A DNA stretch of 64,000 nt from Halobacterium wangiae (GCF_021249345.1 NZ_CP089588.1:1116001-1180000), one strand, 5' to 3'; positions 24,404 to 31,663 are shown, counted from the stretch's first letter. Numbers and translations: made by a program. The notes: generated from the sequence alone by a model not told the origin.

Positions 24404-25519
24404 GTGAATGCGGACACTCTACTGGGGATCAACCTCCTTTACATCATCCTCTTCATCGTTCCAGGCCTTCTTGGGGTGAAATTCTACCGGCGAGAAGCAG
24501 ACGTTTTAGATGATGATAATAGGATTGACGCAATTGTTTACAGTATTTTTCTTAGCATTATCGCCTTTTATGCTCTCTATTCTCTCGACTGGCTTAGTTC
24601 AGGAACTGCTCTTACTGTAGAGGACTTAATCGGGTTGAAACTGAATGACTTCTATTGGGGATATTTAGCAGTCCTATCTACTGCCGTTCTTCTTGGCGCC
24701 TTTTATGGGAGATACAAATACCATCTAGTTAATAACCAATCATTCGGCAGCCGCCGGGAACCATTGACAAAGTCGCTTTCCATCATATTCCCAAACATCG
24801 GTGTGGTCAGAGCATGTCGATGGGTTCGGACAAAGCTGGCCGGGGCAAAAAGCCGGTTTATTGGCTTTATTGGGCTAGCGGGTATTGCGACTGAGCTTCG
24901 AGAAACGGTGTGGAGGCCTTTTTATGACGGTGACTCCTCAACAAGCACGGCCGTTTGGGACCAAGTTTTCGAGGAAACGGATGCTCACGTCCGAGTTACA
25001 ACGACAAAGGGGGACGAAATTTCAGGGAAGATCCTAGATTCAGGCTCGTTCGCACAGACCCGGGACCTTCTTCTCTCCATCCATGACTACCCCACCGATG
25101 CTTCAGAACCCTGGAGGTGGGAAAACATGGACTACGTGTACATCCATAGCCAGGATATCTCTCACATCGGTCTTCAGGATGTGGATCTCGATCGAAAAGT
25201 CATCGAGGAGCTGAAAGCAGAAAGGGATGAAGGTAGTTCCTCAACCTTTAGAAAAACAGAGGTGCCGGACCAAGCAGAAATCTCGACAAATCAGGCAGGA
25301 TCAGACCAAACGAATGAAGACAGGTCTTCAGAGGGGGACGAGTTGATGACTACACTTCTTGCAGAAATTGTGAAAAGTCATGGTATCAGCTCGGATGAGG
25401 TGGATACAGCCGAAATTGGTGACTATGAACTGTACTTCAATCAGCTGAAGGAAGAAATGGCTGTGGATGAGGAAGTCAAAGAACAGTTAGAAGCGGTCGG
25501 GGAACTGGAAGAGGACTAG
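24404..25519 (+). CDS. DUF6338-like membrane protein
   Basis: About 371 residues. Three membrane helices occupy the first 120 residues (LLYIILFIVPGLLGVKF, IFLSIIAFYALYSL, GYLAVLSTAVLLGAFYG). A soluble domain follows with VWDQVFEETDAHVRVTTTKG and RDLLLSIHDYP, the order seen in DUF6338 proteins. The C-terminal region is acidic and helical. GTG 24404 is favoured because a TATA-like TTTTATAT (24374-24381) lies 25 bases before it; the frame opens at ATG 24380. Convergent with the Panacea-like gene three bases away. Function is unknown. Confidence 0.6.
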   Translation: MNADTLLGINLLYIILFIVPGLLGVKFYRREADVLDDDNRIDAIVYSIFLSIIAFYALYSLDWLSSGTALTVEDLIGLKLNDFYWGYLAVLSTAVLLGAFYGRYKYHLVNNQSFGSRREPLTKSLSIIFPNIGVVRACRWVRTKLAGAKSRFIGFIGLAGIATELRETVWRPFYDGDSSTSTAVWDQVFEETDAHVRVTTTKGDEISGKILDSGSFAQTRDLLLSIHDYPTDASEPWRWENMDYVYIHSQDISHIGLQDVDLDRKVIEELKAERDEGSSSTFRKTEVPDQAEISTNQAGSDQTNEDRSSEGDELMTTLLAEIVKSHGISSDEVDTAEIGDYELYFNQLKEEMAVDEEVKEQLEAVGELEED

Positions 25520-25522
25520 CAG

Positions 25523-25981
25523 CTAATTGAGATTGAGCTTACTGTTGACTGCCATTTCGGGGTATTCGTCGTAGACTTCCTGGATGAATTCCAACAGTGG
25601 CACATCGTTGTACTGTTCCTTGAGCGCCTCAATCTCAGACAATTGTAAGCCCTCTTCGGCTTCTCGTCGGGTGTGAAGGAGAAACTCCAAAAACTGTTTC
25701 CCCTTCTCGTTAAGTTCGTACGTTTGTTTCACTCCACCTGATGGAGTCCTCGTAGTTTTACAACTAATGTAATCGTCAGCTGCTAGCTCGTCAATATCAT
25801 CGTAGAGTTCCTTCGAGAAGGGGCCATAATCGTCTGGCCGGAACTCATAGTCCCCCACTTCCAGATCATCCAGTTTCCGTTGAGCCATGAACACGAGCTT
25901 CTGGAAGCGGGTTATACCCTCCACTGCGTCCTCGTCCTCGGCGTACAAGATCGCCAATGGGAGCAGCTTGGGGTTCTTCAT
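25523..25981 (-). CDS. Panacea/SocA-like antitoxin-type protein
   Basis: A 152-residue protein with the Panacea-type core: a helix ending GITRFQKLVFMAQRKL, then DYGPFSKELYDDIDELA and a wHTH-like turn (KQTYELNEKGKQFLEFL). It shares the KLxF/GPxSxEl features with the antitoxin at 21367-21945 but has no UPF0175 tail. Panacea domains neutralise very different toxins. No obvious toxin is next to it on this strand, and the convergent membrane protein is the only close neighbour. Confidence 0.55.
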   Translation of the reverse strand: MKNPKLLPLAILYAEDEDAVEGITRFQKLVFMAQRKLDDLEVGDYEFRPDDYGPFSKELYDDIDELAADDYISCKTTRTPSGGVKQTYELNEKGKQFLEFLLHTRREAEEGLQLSEIEALKEQYNDVPLLEFIQEVYDEYPEMAVNSKLNLN

Positions 25982-26061
25982 ACGCGTGTCTTAACAACTC
26001 CGGTATTTAGTTCTTGATGGCCAAACTGAAGTTCCATACTTAATATCAATTTACAGGGTTC

Positions 26062-26358
26062 CTAACCATTGAGTATGCGGCCTGAACGAGGTCGTCGTTG
26101 GTTTGCTGCATCAACTTCTCCACGCAGGTAGAGCTGTCCCCATGTCGTTATCTCGAAGAGGTCCTGGTGCTGTAGCGCAACAAGACCAGCGTCTGCGAGC
26201 ATCTGACACCGCTCCCGAATCTGCCCCTTCGAGACCTCCATCTTCTCGAATCCAGGATGGTTCGCCATTAGTGAGGGCGTCGACCAGCCGCTCTCGTCGA
26301 GATGCTCGAGTATCCGTTCATCCAACTGCCGCATCCACGTCGCCGTCTTTCTCATCAT
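26062..26358 (-). CDS. wHTH repressor-like protein (copy 2)
   Basis: A 98-residue winged-helix protein of the type called phiH1 repressor-like in haloarchaea. It begins with two Met, then WMRQLDERILEHL, a recognition region MEVSKGQIRERCQML and a wing LFEITTWGQLYL. It lies seven bases after a paralogue (26365-26655). The pair sits at the border between accessory island and the right-end operon, the place of a lysogeny repressor. Confidence 0.7.
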   Translation of the reverse strand: MMRKTATWMRQLDERILEHLDESGWSTPSLMANHPGFEKMEVSKGQIRERCQMLADAGLVALQHQDLFEITTWGQLYLRGEVDAANQRRPRSGRILNG

Positions 26359-26364
26359 TGGGGG

Positions 26365-26655
26365 CTACGAGTGCGCTTTCTCGCCGTTGTCGTCCGGGTC
26401 TTCGATCTCGTCGGCGTCCAGGTCGCCAGCGAGGTAGTCCTCACCGCGCTGGGTGATGACGTAGACACCGTTCCCGAGGTGTTGGAGCATCCCATATTCT
26501 GCGAGGCGCCGGAGACGTCGCGAGATTTGGGACTTTGAGACTCGAATGAATCCAGAGTCCTTGAGTTCGGCTGGAGAGCCTGATTCCTCCTCTTTGATGT
26601 ACTCCAGAATCCGGTCGTCCCAAATCGTCATCCACGAGCCCGACTTTCTCATCAA
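26365..26655 (-). CDS. wHTH repressor-like protein (copy 1)
   Basis: A 96-residue winged-helix protein (WMTIWDDRILEYIKEE, recognition helix VSKSQISRRLRRLAEYG, wing GVYVITQRGEDYL), matching phiH1-repressor-like regulators. It is the first of two tandem paralogues and is divergent from the clamp-integrase operon. The 229-base gap to the zinc microprotein holds an inverted repeat (26838-26861) that may be the operator. Confidence 0.75.
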   Translation of the reverse strand: MMRKSGSWMTIWDDRILEYIKEEESGSPAELKDSGFIRVSKSQISRRLRRLAEYGMLQHLGNGVYVITQRGEDYLAGDLDADEIEDPDDNGEKAHS

Positions 26656-26837
26656 CAGCAGATTTGCAGTGCCACCCCCTAATCATCCGCAAAATAGTAC
26701 CTCTGCTTTAGTCACCGCATACTTGCTTTCTCATGCGAGCATTTACTACACCGTTGCATTTATGCTACGGGCCTGAATTGAGGGTAGGTGCGAAGACCGC
26801 TGGCTGGACGAAGACGAGTCTGTTGGTCGTAGAAGAC

Positions 26838-26861
26838 CGGGACGTGCTGCAACACGTCCCG
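26838..26861. promoter_or_regulatory. Perfect 9-base inverted repeat, candidate operator
   Basis: CGGGACGTG (26838-26846) and CACGTCCCG (26853-26861) with a six-base spacer CTGCAA. It ends 23 bases before the zinc microprotein start and lies between the repressors and the clamp-integrase operon. It could bind a repressor dimer, or fold in the leader RNA. An AT-rich promoter-like stretch, GCATTTATGC, lies upstream at about 26755. Confidence 0.5.
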
Positions 26862-26884
26862 AGAAGCGGTTTCGCGGACGGAAG

Positions 26885-27061
26885 ATGTTCGCTGAAACCA
26901 CCGCGGGCACGAACGCCCGCACGGCGATAGAAGCACCGCAACCCCAAGAATCCAGCGCGACTCCCTGCGCGGAGTGTCCACGCTCCGCGGATGGGATGAA
27001 CGCTGACGGCCGCGCACTCTGCCGCTTCTGCGCGGCGTGGCGGGGTGGTCGCGATGAGTAA
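26885..27061 (+). CDS. Zinc microprotein before the viral clamp gene
   Basis: A 58-residue protein starting at ATG 26885 (MFAETTAGTN). The C-terminal half holds two CxxC pairs (PCAEC at 28-31 and CRFC at 46-49), a zinc-ribbon pattern. Its stop TAA overlaps the start of the clamp gene (ATG 27054), so translation is probably coupled. The pattern is like the zinc microproteins at the left end. The function is unknown. Confidence 0.6.
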   Translation: MFAETTAGTNARTAIEAPQPQESSATPCAECPRSADGMNADGRALCRFCAAWRGGRDE

Positions 27062-27908
27062 AGCGCAGCAGTCGCGCATCTTCGAGACGCCGTCAGAGGA
27101 CTCGCTGTCCATCGAGACGGACGGGCGGACGATTCGGCCGGCGATGGCGCTGCTGACGCCGCTCGTCGCCGAGGGGAAACTCCACCTCACCGAGCACGGC
27201 ATCAAGATGCGGTGTATCGACGCTGCGAGCGTCGGCGCCGCCAGCATCACCATCCATCCCGAGGCCTTCGACACCTACGACCTCGACGACGAGCTGGTCG
27301 TCGGCGCGAACGTCAGCCGCCTCAAGACGGCGCTGCGGGACGCGCGGATGGGCACGCGGACCAACGACGACGTCACACTCGAGCTCGACGAGAGCCGCAC
27401 GCTCGTCTCTATCGAGCGCGAGTACGACCAGACCAGCGTCGAGATCACCGACGAACTCCTCGCGCTCGACCCGGACGCGCTTCGAGAAGAGCCGGGGCTG
27501 CCCGGTATCGACCAGCACGCCCAGTGGGCAACCACCGTGGACGTCGACGCACTCCACGACGTCGTCGACCACATCGGCGCCGACGATGTAGATATCCGCG
27601 AGCGCGACGGTGATCTGCTCCTCGGCGGCCGCGCCACTCTCGAGGAGTCCAACGACTACGAATCGGTCGCCGTCTTCGACAGCGACCTGGAGAAGCTGAA
27701 CGGAGGGACCGAGGGCGTCAGCTCCCGGCTGTCGATGGCCTACCTGTGGGACGTCGTCAACGCCCTCAAGCAAGCGAAGGTCACGGAACTCACGCTCCGC
27801 TGGGGCGACAGTTGGCCCGCCGCGTTCGACTTCAAGCGCATCGAGGACGAGACGACGCTCTACGAGGGCCGGTTCGTCATCGCGCCCCGCATCCAGGAGG
27901 GGAACTGA
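27054..27908 (+). CDS. Viral DNA sliding clamp (PCNA homologue)
   Basis: A 284-residue protein with the two-lobed PCNA pattern: N-terminal lobe with KLHLTEHGIKMRCIDAASVGAA, a connecting linker, and a C-terminal lobe with STRL-like SSRLSMAYLWDVVNALK and LTLRWGDSWPAAF. The length is slightly more than cellular archaeal PCNA (about 245). ATG 27054 is taken rather than the upstream GTG 27045. As the only replication-linked gene in the provirus, it may recruit the host polymerase and ligase to viral DNA. It is followed closely by two small genes and the integrase. Confidence 0.82.
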   Translation: MSKAQQSRIFETPSEDSLSIETDGRTIRPAMALLTPLVAEGKLHLTEHGIKMRCIDAASVGAASITIHPEAFDTYDLDDELVVGANVSRLKTALRDARMGTRTNDDVTLELDESRTLVSIEREYDQTSVEITDELLALDPDALREEPGLPGIDQHAQWATTVDVDALHDVVDHIGADDVDIRERDGDLLLGGRATLEESNDYESVAVFDSDLEKLNGGTEGVSSRLSMAYLWDVVNALKQAKVTELTLRWGDSWPAAFDFKRIEDETTLYEGRFVIAPRIQEGN

Positions 27909-27911
27909 CCG

Positions 27912-28121
27912 ATGCACGAACTGTTCCGCTACAGCGACAGCATCGGTCGGCTCGTTCGGGTCGGCTTCACCGACGACGCCGACGCCTGGATTCGCCAGGA
28001 ACGGCGCCGTGGCAAGTGGTGCACGATGGAGAGCCACCCGATGGAGAGTCTCGAATCCGTGCAGGGCGAGCCACTGCCGGAGGACCACAACACGCCCGTG
28101 ACGGTGAACACCGGCCCATGA
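27912..28121 (+). CDS. Small protein upstream of integrase
   Basis: A 69-residue protein (MHELFRYSDSIGRLVRVGF) starting three bases after the clamp stop. It has a strand-strand-helix start (RLVRVGFTDDADAWIRQERRRG) and an extended end. In the haloarchaeal virus SNJ2, small genes just upstream of the integrase help integration and excision. This gene and the next are in that position, so an accessory role is inferred. Confidence 0.55.
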   Translation: MHELFRYSDSIGRLVRVGFTDDADAWIRQERRRGKWCTMESHPMESLESVQGEPLPEDHNTPVTVNTGP

Positions 28122-28234
28122 GCGACGTGACCTGCGCCGGCTGCGGGCGGACGGTGACGACGGTCAACTACAACGAGGGCACCGGCCTGTGCGTGTTCTG
28201 CGACGGTGAGGCGGCCGCAATCGGGGGTAACTGA
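28118..28234 (+). CDS. Zinc-ribbon microprotein upstream of integrase
   Basis: A 38-residue protein with two CxxC pairs (CAGC and CVFC) around a short strand pair. Its start overlaps the previous stop (ATGA) and it ends one base before the integrase ATG. The position suits an integrase accessory factor. Confidence 0.6.
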   Translation: MSDVTCAGCGRTVTTVNYNEGTGLCVFCDGEAAAIGGN

Positions 28235-28235
28235 G

Positions 28236-29258
28236 ATGCGGCCAGAAGACCTCTCGCCACGCGAAGCGTGGCAGCGATACGTCGACCGGCGCCGGCCGGA
28301 ATCCACGGACCACACGGCGACGACGCTGCACTACCGACTGAAGCAGTTCGTCGAGTGGGCCGAGAAGCAGAACATCGAGGCGGTCAGCGACCTCACCGGC
28401 TGGACGTTCGAGAACTACGAGACGGCGCGCGCCGGCGACGACATCGCGCCCATCACGCTCCGCAACCAGATGAAGACGCTCCGCCAGTTCGTCCGCTACC
28501 TCGAGCGCATCGAGGCCGTCGACGACGGACTGAGCGAGAAGATCCACGTCCCGAAGATCGACGCCAGCGAGAAGAGCTCGGACACGAAGCTGGCGACCCC
28601 CCAGGCCCGCGCGCTGCTCCAGTACTACCGGGAGTTCGAGCACGGGTCGCGGCGCCACGCCCTGCTCGAAGTGCTTTGGAACGTCGGCTGTCGCCTCGGC
28701 GCCATCCGCGGGCTCGACGCCCGCGACTACCACTCCGGCGAGCAGTACCTGGAGTTCCGCCACCGCCCGGGGACGGGCACGCCGCTGAAGAAGAAGCGCA
28801 ACGGCGAGCGCCCGGTCGCGCTCTCGGACCCGGTCACGGACGCTCTCGACGCCTATCTGACTCGTGGGGAGCGCTGGGACGTCCACGACGACCACGGCCG
28901 AAGGCCGCTGTTCGCCAGCCGCCTCGGTCGCCCGAGTCAGAACACGGTGCGCGTCTGGACGTACATGGCGACGCTCCCCTGCATCCACGGGGAGTGCCCG
29001 CACGACCGTAACCCGCAGCACTGCGAGTTCACCAAGCGGCAGGAGGCGAGCAAGTGCCCGTCGTCGCGGAGTCCCCATCAGGTCCGCACGGGCTCGATCA
29101 CCTGGCAGCTCGACTCGGGCGTGCCGCCCGAGGTGGTCGCTGTCCGCGTGAACGCCTCGCCCGACACCATCAGCCAGCACTACGACAAGGCGACGCCCCG
29201 CGAGCGCATGGAGCACCGCCGCCGCAGCTACGTCGACCAACTCAGACTCCAACAATGA
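28236..29258 (+). CDS. SNJ2-type tyrosine integrase
   Basis: A 340-residue site-specific recombinase. A core-binding helical domain (about 5-105) precedes the catalytic domain: R153 in NVGCRLGAIRGL, H281 and R284 in HQVRTG, and Y316 in SQHYDKAT. Four cysteines (C249, C254, C263, C274) sit just before the HQVR box and probably hold zinc, an insertion typical of haloarchaeal viral integrases. ATG 28236 follows the zinc microprotein stop by one base. The gene ends 73 bases before the att core at 29332, the expected position for an integrase that uses the tRNA-Pro site. Confidence 0.9.
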   Translation: MRPEDLSPREAWQRYVDRRRPESTDHTATTLHYRLKQFVEWAEKQNIEAVSDLTGWTFENYETARAGDDIAPITLRNQMKTLRQFVRYLERIEAVDDGLSEKIHVPKIDASEKSSDTKLATPQARALLQYYREFEHGSRRHALLEVLWNVGCRLGAIRGLDARDYHSGEQYLEFRHRPGTGTPLKKKRNGERPVALSDPVTDALDAYLTRGERWDVHDDHGRRPLFASRLGRPSQNTVRVWTYMATLPCIHGECPHDRNPQHCEFTKRQEASKCPSSRSPHQVRTGSITWQLDSGVPPEVVAVRVNASPDTISQHYDKATPRERMEHRRRSYVDQLRLQQ

Positions 29259-29331
29259 CACTCGAAGAAACCTCGAACAGAAACCACGCGAGAGCCGCGC
29301 TAGAGCCGAAGAATTCCGGACCCGTTCATGC

Positions 29332-29344
29332 TCGGGCGGTCCCA
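29332..29344 (+). repeat. attR core
   Basis: TCGGGCGGTCCCA, identical to the tRNA-Pro 3' end at 6599-6611. It sits right of the integrase and closes the provirus. Seven bases before it, TTCA also agrees with the tRNA. The rest of the tRNA is not repeated. Confidence 0.85.
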
Positions 29345-29398
29345 CTACGTACATAACGTTTTCCGGGGTTCTCTGATACGTAGCGGCGGTTCTCGGGG

Positions 29399-29569
29399 GT
29401 GGTCCGCGTCAGCCTCCGCGTCACCACGTACTCCCGTGGGCGCCGGTTCAACACGCTCACTCACTGCCCGCTCTGCGGCTACAACTTCAATCCCGAGGAG
29501 TCCGAACACCGCCCCGTCTTCGGTTCCGTTTCTGGAGAGAGAGCGGTCCAACGATTACCGCACCGATAA
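29399..29569 (+). CDS. Zinc-finger relic outside attR
   Basis: A 56-residue frame opening at GTG 29399, with RVTTYSRGRRFNTLTHCPLCGYNF and SEHRP, a finger common in haloviral small proteins. It lies 55 bases beyond attR, outside the element, and the C-terminal part (RAVQRLPHR) looks frameshifted. It is probably a relic of an older element at the same tRNA. The stretch 29570-29750 has no gene I can support. Confidence 0.4.
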   Translation: MVRVSLRVTTYSRGRRFNTLTHCPLCGYNFNPEESEHRPVFGSVSGERAVQRLPHR

Positions 29570-29750
29570 TCGGGGGAATGAACATCCCAACGAAGGCGCT
29601 CGTGGCAGCGGTTGTTGTAGCCTCAAGAACGTTGTGGGAGTTGGTCTGGAGCCGATGTGTGGCTCCACTTGAGACCGAGTACCCCGGGCGTTGCGAGTCT
29701 GATGTGGCGGTCTGTGCGTATGTAAGCGGCGGGGTTCGCGAGATGCGCCG

Positions 29751-30068
29751 TCAGGACTCGCGCCACTTGTGGCCGCACTCGACGCAGGTGAACAGCCGAA
29801 CCTCGTAGGAGCCCCCCGGCTTCGGCATCATCTCGTAGTAGGCCCGGTCGCTGTCGCAGTCGTCTGCCGGACAGGGTTCCTGCATCGTCTCGGTGGAGTT
29901 CTGAGTCGCGTCGGCCACGGCGGGTGCCCCGTCGTCCCGCTGTCCATCCTGGGTCGTCATCGCCGCTTCTGCTTGCGAGTCCCGTGGCTCCTCGTTCTCA
30001 CAGGAGCGACACACCCACGTGTCGCCCTCTGTGCGCATCATCGAACCACACCCGTCACAGAATTGCAT
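29751..30068 (-). CDS. Transcription factor S paralogue (TFS-like)
   Basis: A 105-residue protein with the two zinc ribbons of TFS/RPB9: an N-terminal C4 site (C4, C7, C20, C23) and a C-terminal C4 site (C66, C71, C95, C98, ending CVECGHKWRES). TFS binds RNA polymerase and stimulates cleavage of backtracked RNA using an acidic Asp-Glu pair at the tip of the C-terminal hairpin. Here that tip reads MPKPGGSYE, with Gly-Ser where the Asp-Glu is expected. ATG 30068 is preferred over an upstream start. It may therefore bind without cleaving. A normal TFS probably exists elsewhere. Confidence 0.82.
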   Translation of the reverse strand: MQFCDGCGSMMRTEGDTWVCRSCENEEPRDSQAEAAMTTQDGQRDDGAPAVADATQNSTETMQEPCPADDCDSDRAYYEMMPKPGGSYEVRLFTCVECGHKWRES

Positions 30069-30323
30069 CGTTAGTCGGAAGACAAGATTGTCGGATATAT
30101 GCATTAACTTCCGATCCGTCGTGGATTTCGGGCAACTGCTCAGGCCCCAGCAGGCGGAGATCGCTCGGCTCCGTGGGCGCCTCGAAGGACTCGAAGCTGA
30201 CCTCAGAGAACGCCCGCAATCGCGATCTTAGGCGAACCTCGAAAATCGTATCTCGTGTATTGGCAGCAGCCGAGTACTGTTTTTACCTAGTGATTTAATA
30301 TACAGCATTATACGGAATTTCGT

Positions 30324-30794
30324 ATGGTCCCCACGACGCGACGACGACTCCTGGCCAGCGCAGCCGCGCTGACTGCCGTACTTGCGGGCTGTATCGAGGG
30401 TTCGACAACCGACACCGAATCGATCGAGACGACCACGACGACCAAGGAGGTGGAGACGACGACTATCACCGACGAGACGGTCAGCGTCGCGGCCGGCGAG
30501 TACGAGACCTGGGAGTTCTCGGGGCCCGGGAGCGTCGAGTACGAGTTCTCGGTCGCCGACGGACCTGCAGTGGACAGCTACGTGCTGTCCTCCCAAAACT
30601 TCGAGTACTTCCAGGACGGAGAAACCTTCCAGACCGAGGCCGAGAGCGAGGATTCATCGGACGGTGACGGGATGGCGGTGCTCGGGAGTGGTGACTTCGT
30701 GGTGCTGGTCGACAACACGGACGCGGGCGCCGCGAGCCCACCCGACGACGGCGCCACGGCCCAGGTCGAGGTGGAGGCGACGGTGACACGCTGA
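30324..30794 (+). CDS. Tat-type secreted lipoprotein
   Basis: A 156-residue protein with a short signal: twin arginines (TTRRRLLAS), a hydrophobic stretch and lipobox LAGC at about 20-23. A Thr/Glu-rich linker follows, then a beta-rich domain (YETWEFSGPGSVEYEFSV). Lipid-anchored and exported, with unknown function. An AT-rich stretch upstream (TTTAATATACAGC) could be its promoter. The gap 30795-31048 has no gene. Confidence 0.7.
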   Translation: MVPTTRRRLLASAAALTAVLAGCIEGSTTDTESIETTTTTKEVETTTITDETVSVAAGEYETWEFSGPGSVEYEFSVADGPAVDSYVLSSQNFEYFQDGETFQTEAESEDSSDGDGMAVLGSGDFVVLVDNTDAGAASPPDDGATAQVEVEATVTR

Positions 30795-31048
30795 GAGACG
30801 ACGTCCACTGGTCGTGTTCCGGGCAGATCGTTCGACTAGAGGAAAGAGTCGAGTCTGGAACGGAAAACTGCGGAGTCTGCGCTTCGTAGTCCGCCTGCAC
30901 CTGCCGACACGAGTGCCGGACTGCTGGATCTTCGACAGGGGATTCCCAGAGATAGTTGGTGAGCAGGCGTGCGTAGGTATCGCCGACAACCCGAGCGGTC
31001 CATAGACGCAGTAGAAGATACTTACGTCCAGCCGACACGTTCGTCGGT

Positions 31049-31465
31049 ATGCCCCAGTCCCGGCGTGCCATCCTCCGTCGTGGTCTCTTACTCGGGAGTG
31101 TCGGCCTCGCAGGGTGCGTGACCGAACAGGACGACGGGACTCCGACCACGACCGACGACGAGATGCCGACCGAAATTCGGTTCTGGCTCGAAGAGGTGAC
31201 GCGTTCCGAGGCGGAACGGGACGCTACCGAACCGATCGTCTTCAGCGACCTTCCGAACGAGCAGAGAGAAATCGTGCGAACAGCACTCGAGGAGGGTGAA
31301 TACACGTCGGAGATAGGAGCGGAGTCCGCTGCACTAGAGAATCTGCGACGAAGTGTATCGGCGCGGACTGATGGCGAGTTGGAAGCGTATCTCGAACGAG
31401 GTGATACCTGTTATCGTATCGGGTTCGTCTCCGGCGACCACATCATCGCCGATCCCGACTACTGA
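31049..31465 (+). CDS. Tat-type secreted lipoprotein
   Basis: A 138-residue protein: twin-arginine signal (QSRRAILRRGLLLGS) and lipobox LAGC near residue 22, a Thr/Asp-rich linker, and a small domain with helices (DLPNEQREIVRTALEEGEY) and a final strand pair. Reads in the same direction as the lipoprotein upstream but with its own promoter-sized gap. No function is recognised. Confidence 0.68.
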   Translation: MPQSRRAILRRGLLLGSVGLAGCVTEQDDGTPTTTDDEMPTEIRFWLEEVTRSEAERDATEPIVFSDLPNEQREIVRTALEEGEYTSEIGAESAALENLRRSVSARTDGELEAYLERGDTCYRIGFVSGDHIIADPDY

Positions 31466-31663
31466 ATCCGCTGTACGTACCGTCAGCGAATGCCAAAGAA
31501 GACCGGGATCTCCGACAGCCGCTCTCCGTCGACCCCGCGAATCGACTGTAGGTTGGGCGAGCTTCCAGGCGTTCCGTCGCAGCCCCTTGACGACAGCAGC
31601 AGGTAAACACGGTAACAGTTAGCACCGGAGCCAAGTGGTACGGGCTCGAGATGAGAACAGCAC

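Larger units (their letters stand above)
6599..29344. mobile_element. Sphaerolipovirus-like provirus integrated in tRNA-Pro
   Basis: The element is bounded by a 13-base direct repeat of the tRNA-Pro 3' end (6599-6611 and 29332-29344), with a tyrosine integrase next to the right copy. It encodes a small packaging ATPase followed by two adjacent small capsid proteins resembling SH1/SNJ1 VP7 and VP4, many one-helix membrane proteins, and a viral PCNA. No terminase, portal, tail or replication initiator is visible. An AT-richer accessory island (19.1-26.7 kb) and a HEPN gene are cargo. All structural and integration frames look intact, so it may be functional. I infer a tailless icosahedral virus with an internal membrane. 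Confidence 0.88.

Noticed and set aside
26733-26930. 65-codon plus-strand frame in the repressor-clamp gap
   Set aside because: It runs through the inverted repeat and has no domain; the zinc microprotein in another frame at 26885 is better supported.
6599-29344. Tailed (HK97-type) provirus interpretation
   Set aside because: No terminase, portal, prohead protease, tail tube or tape-measure-like gene is visible; the ATPase is of the small FtsK/HerA type.
6599-29344. Pleolipovirus interpretation based on the SNJ2-type integrase
   Set aside because: No pleolipovirus spike and its NTPase are seen, and the paired capsid genes argue for an icosahedral virion; only the integration module is SNJ2-like.
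29578-29808. 76-codon plus-strand frame near the TFS paralogue
   Set aside because: It overlaps the end of the TFS gene, has no domain and looks like non-coding relic DNA.
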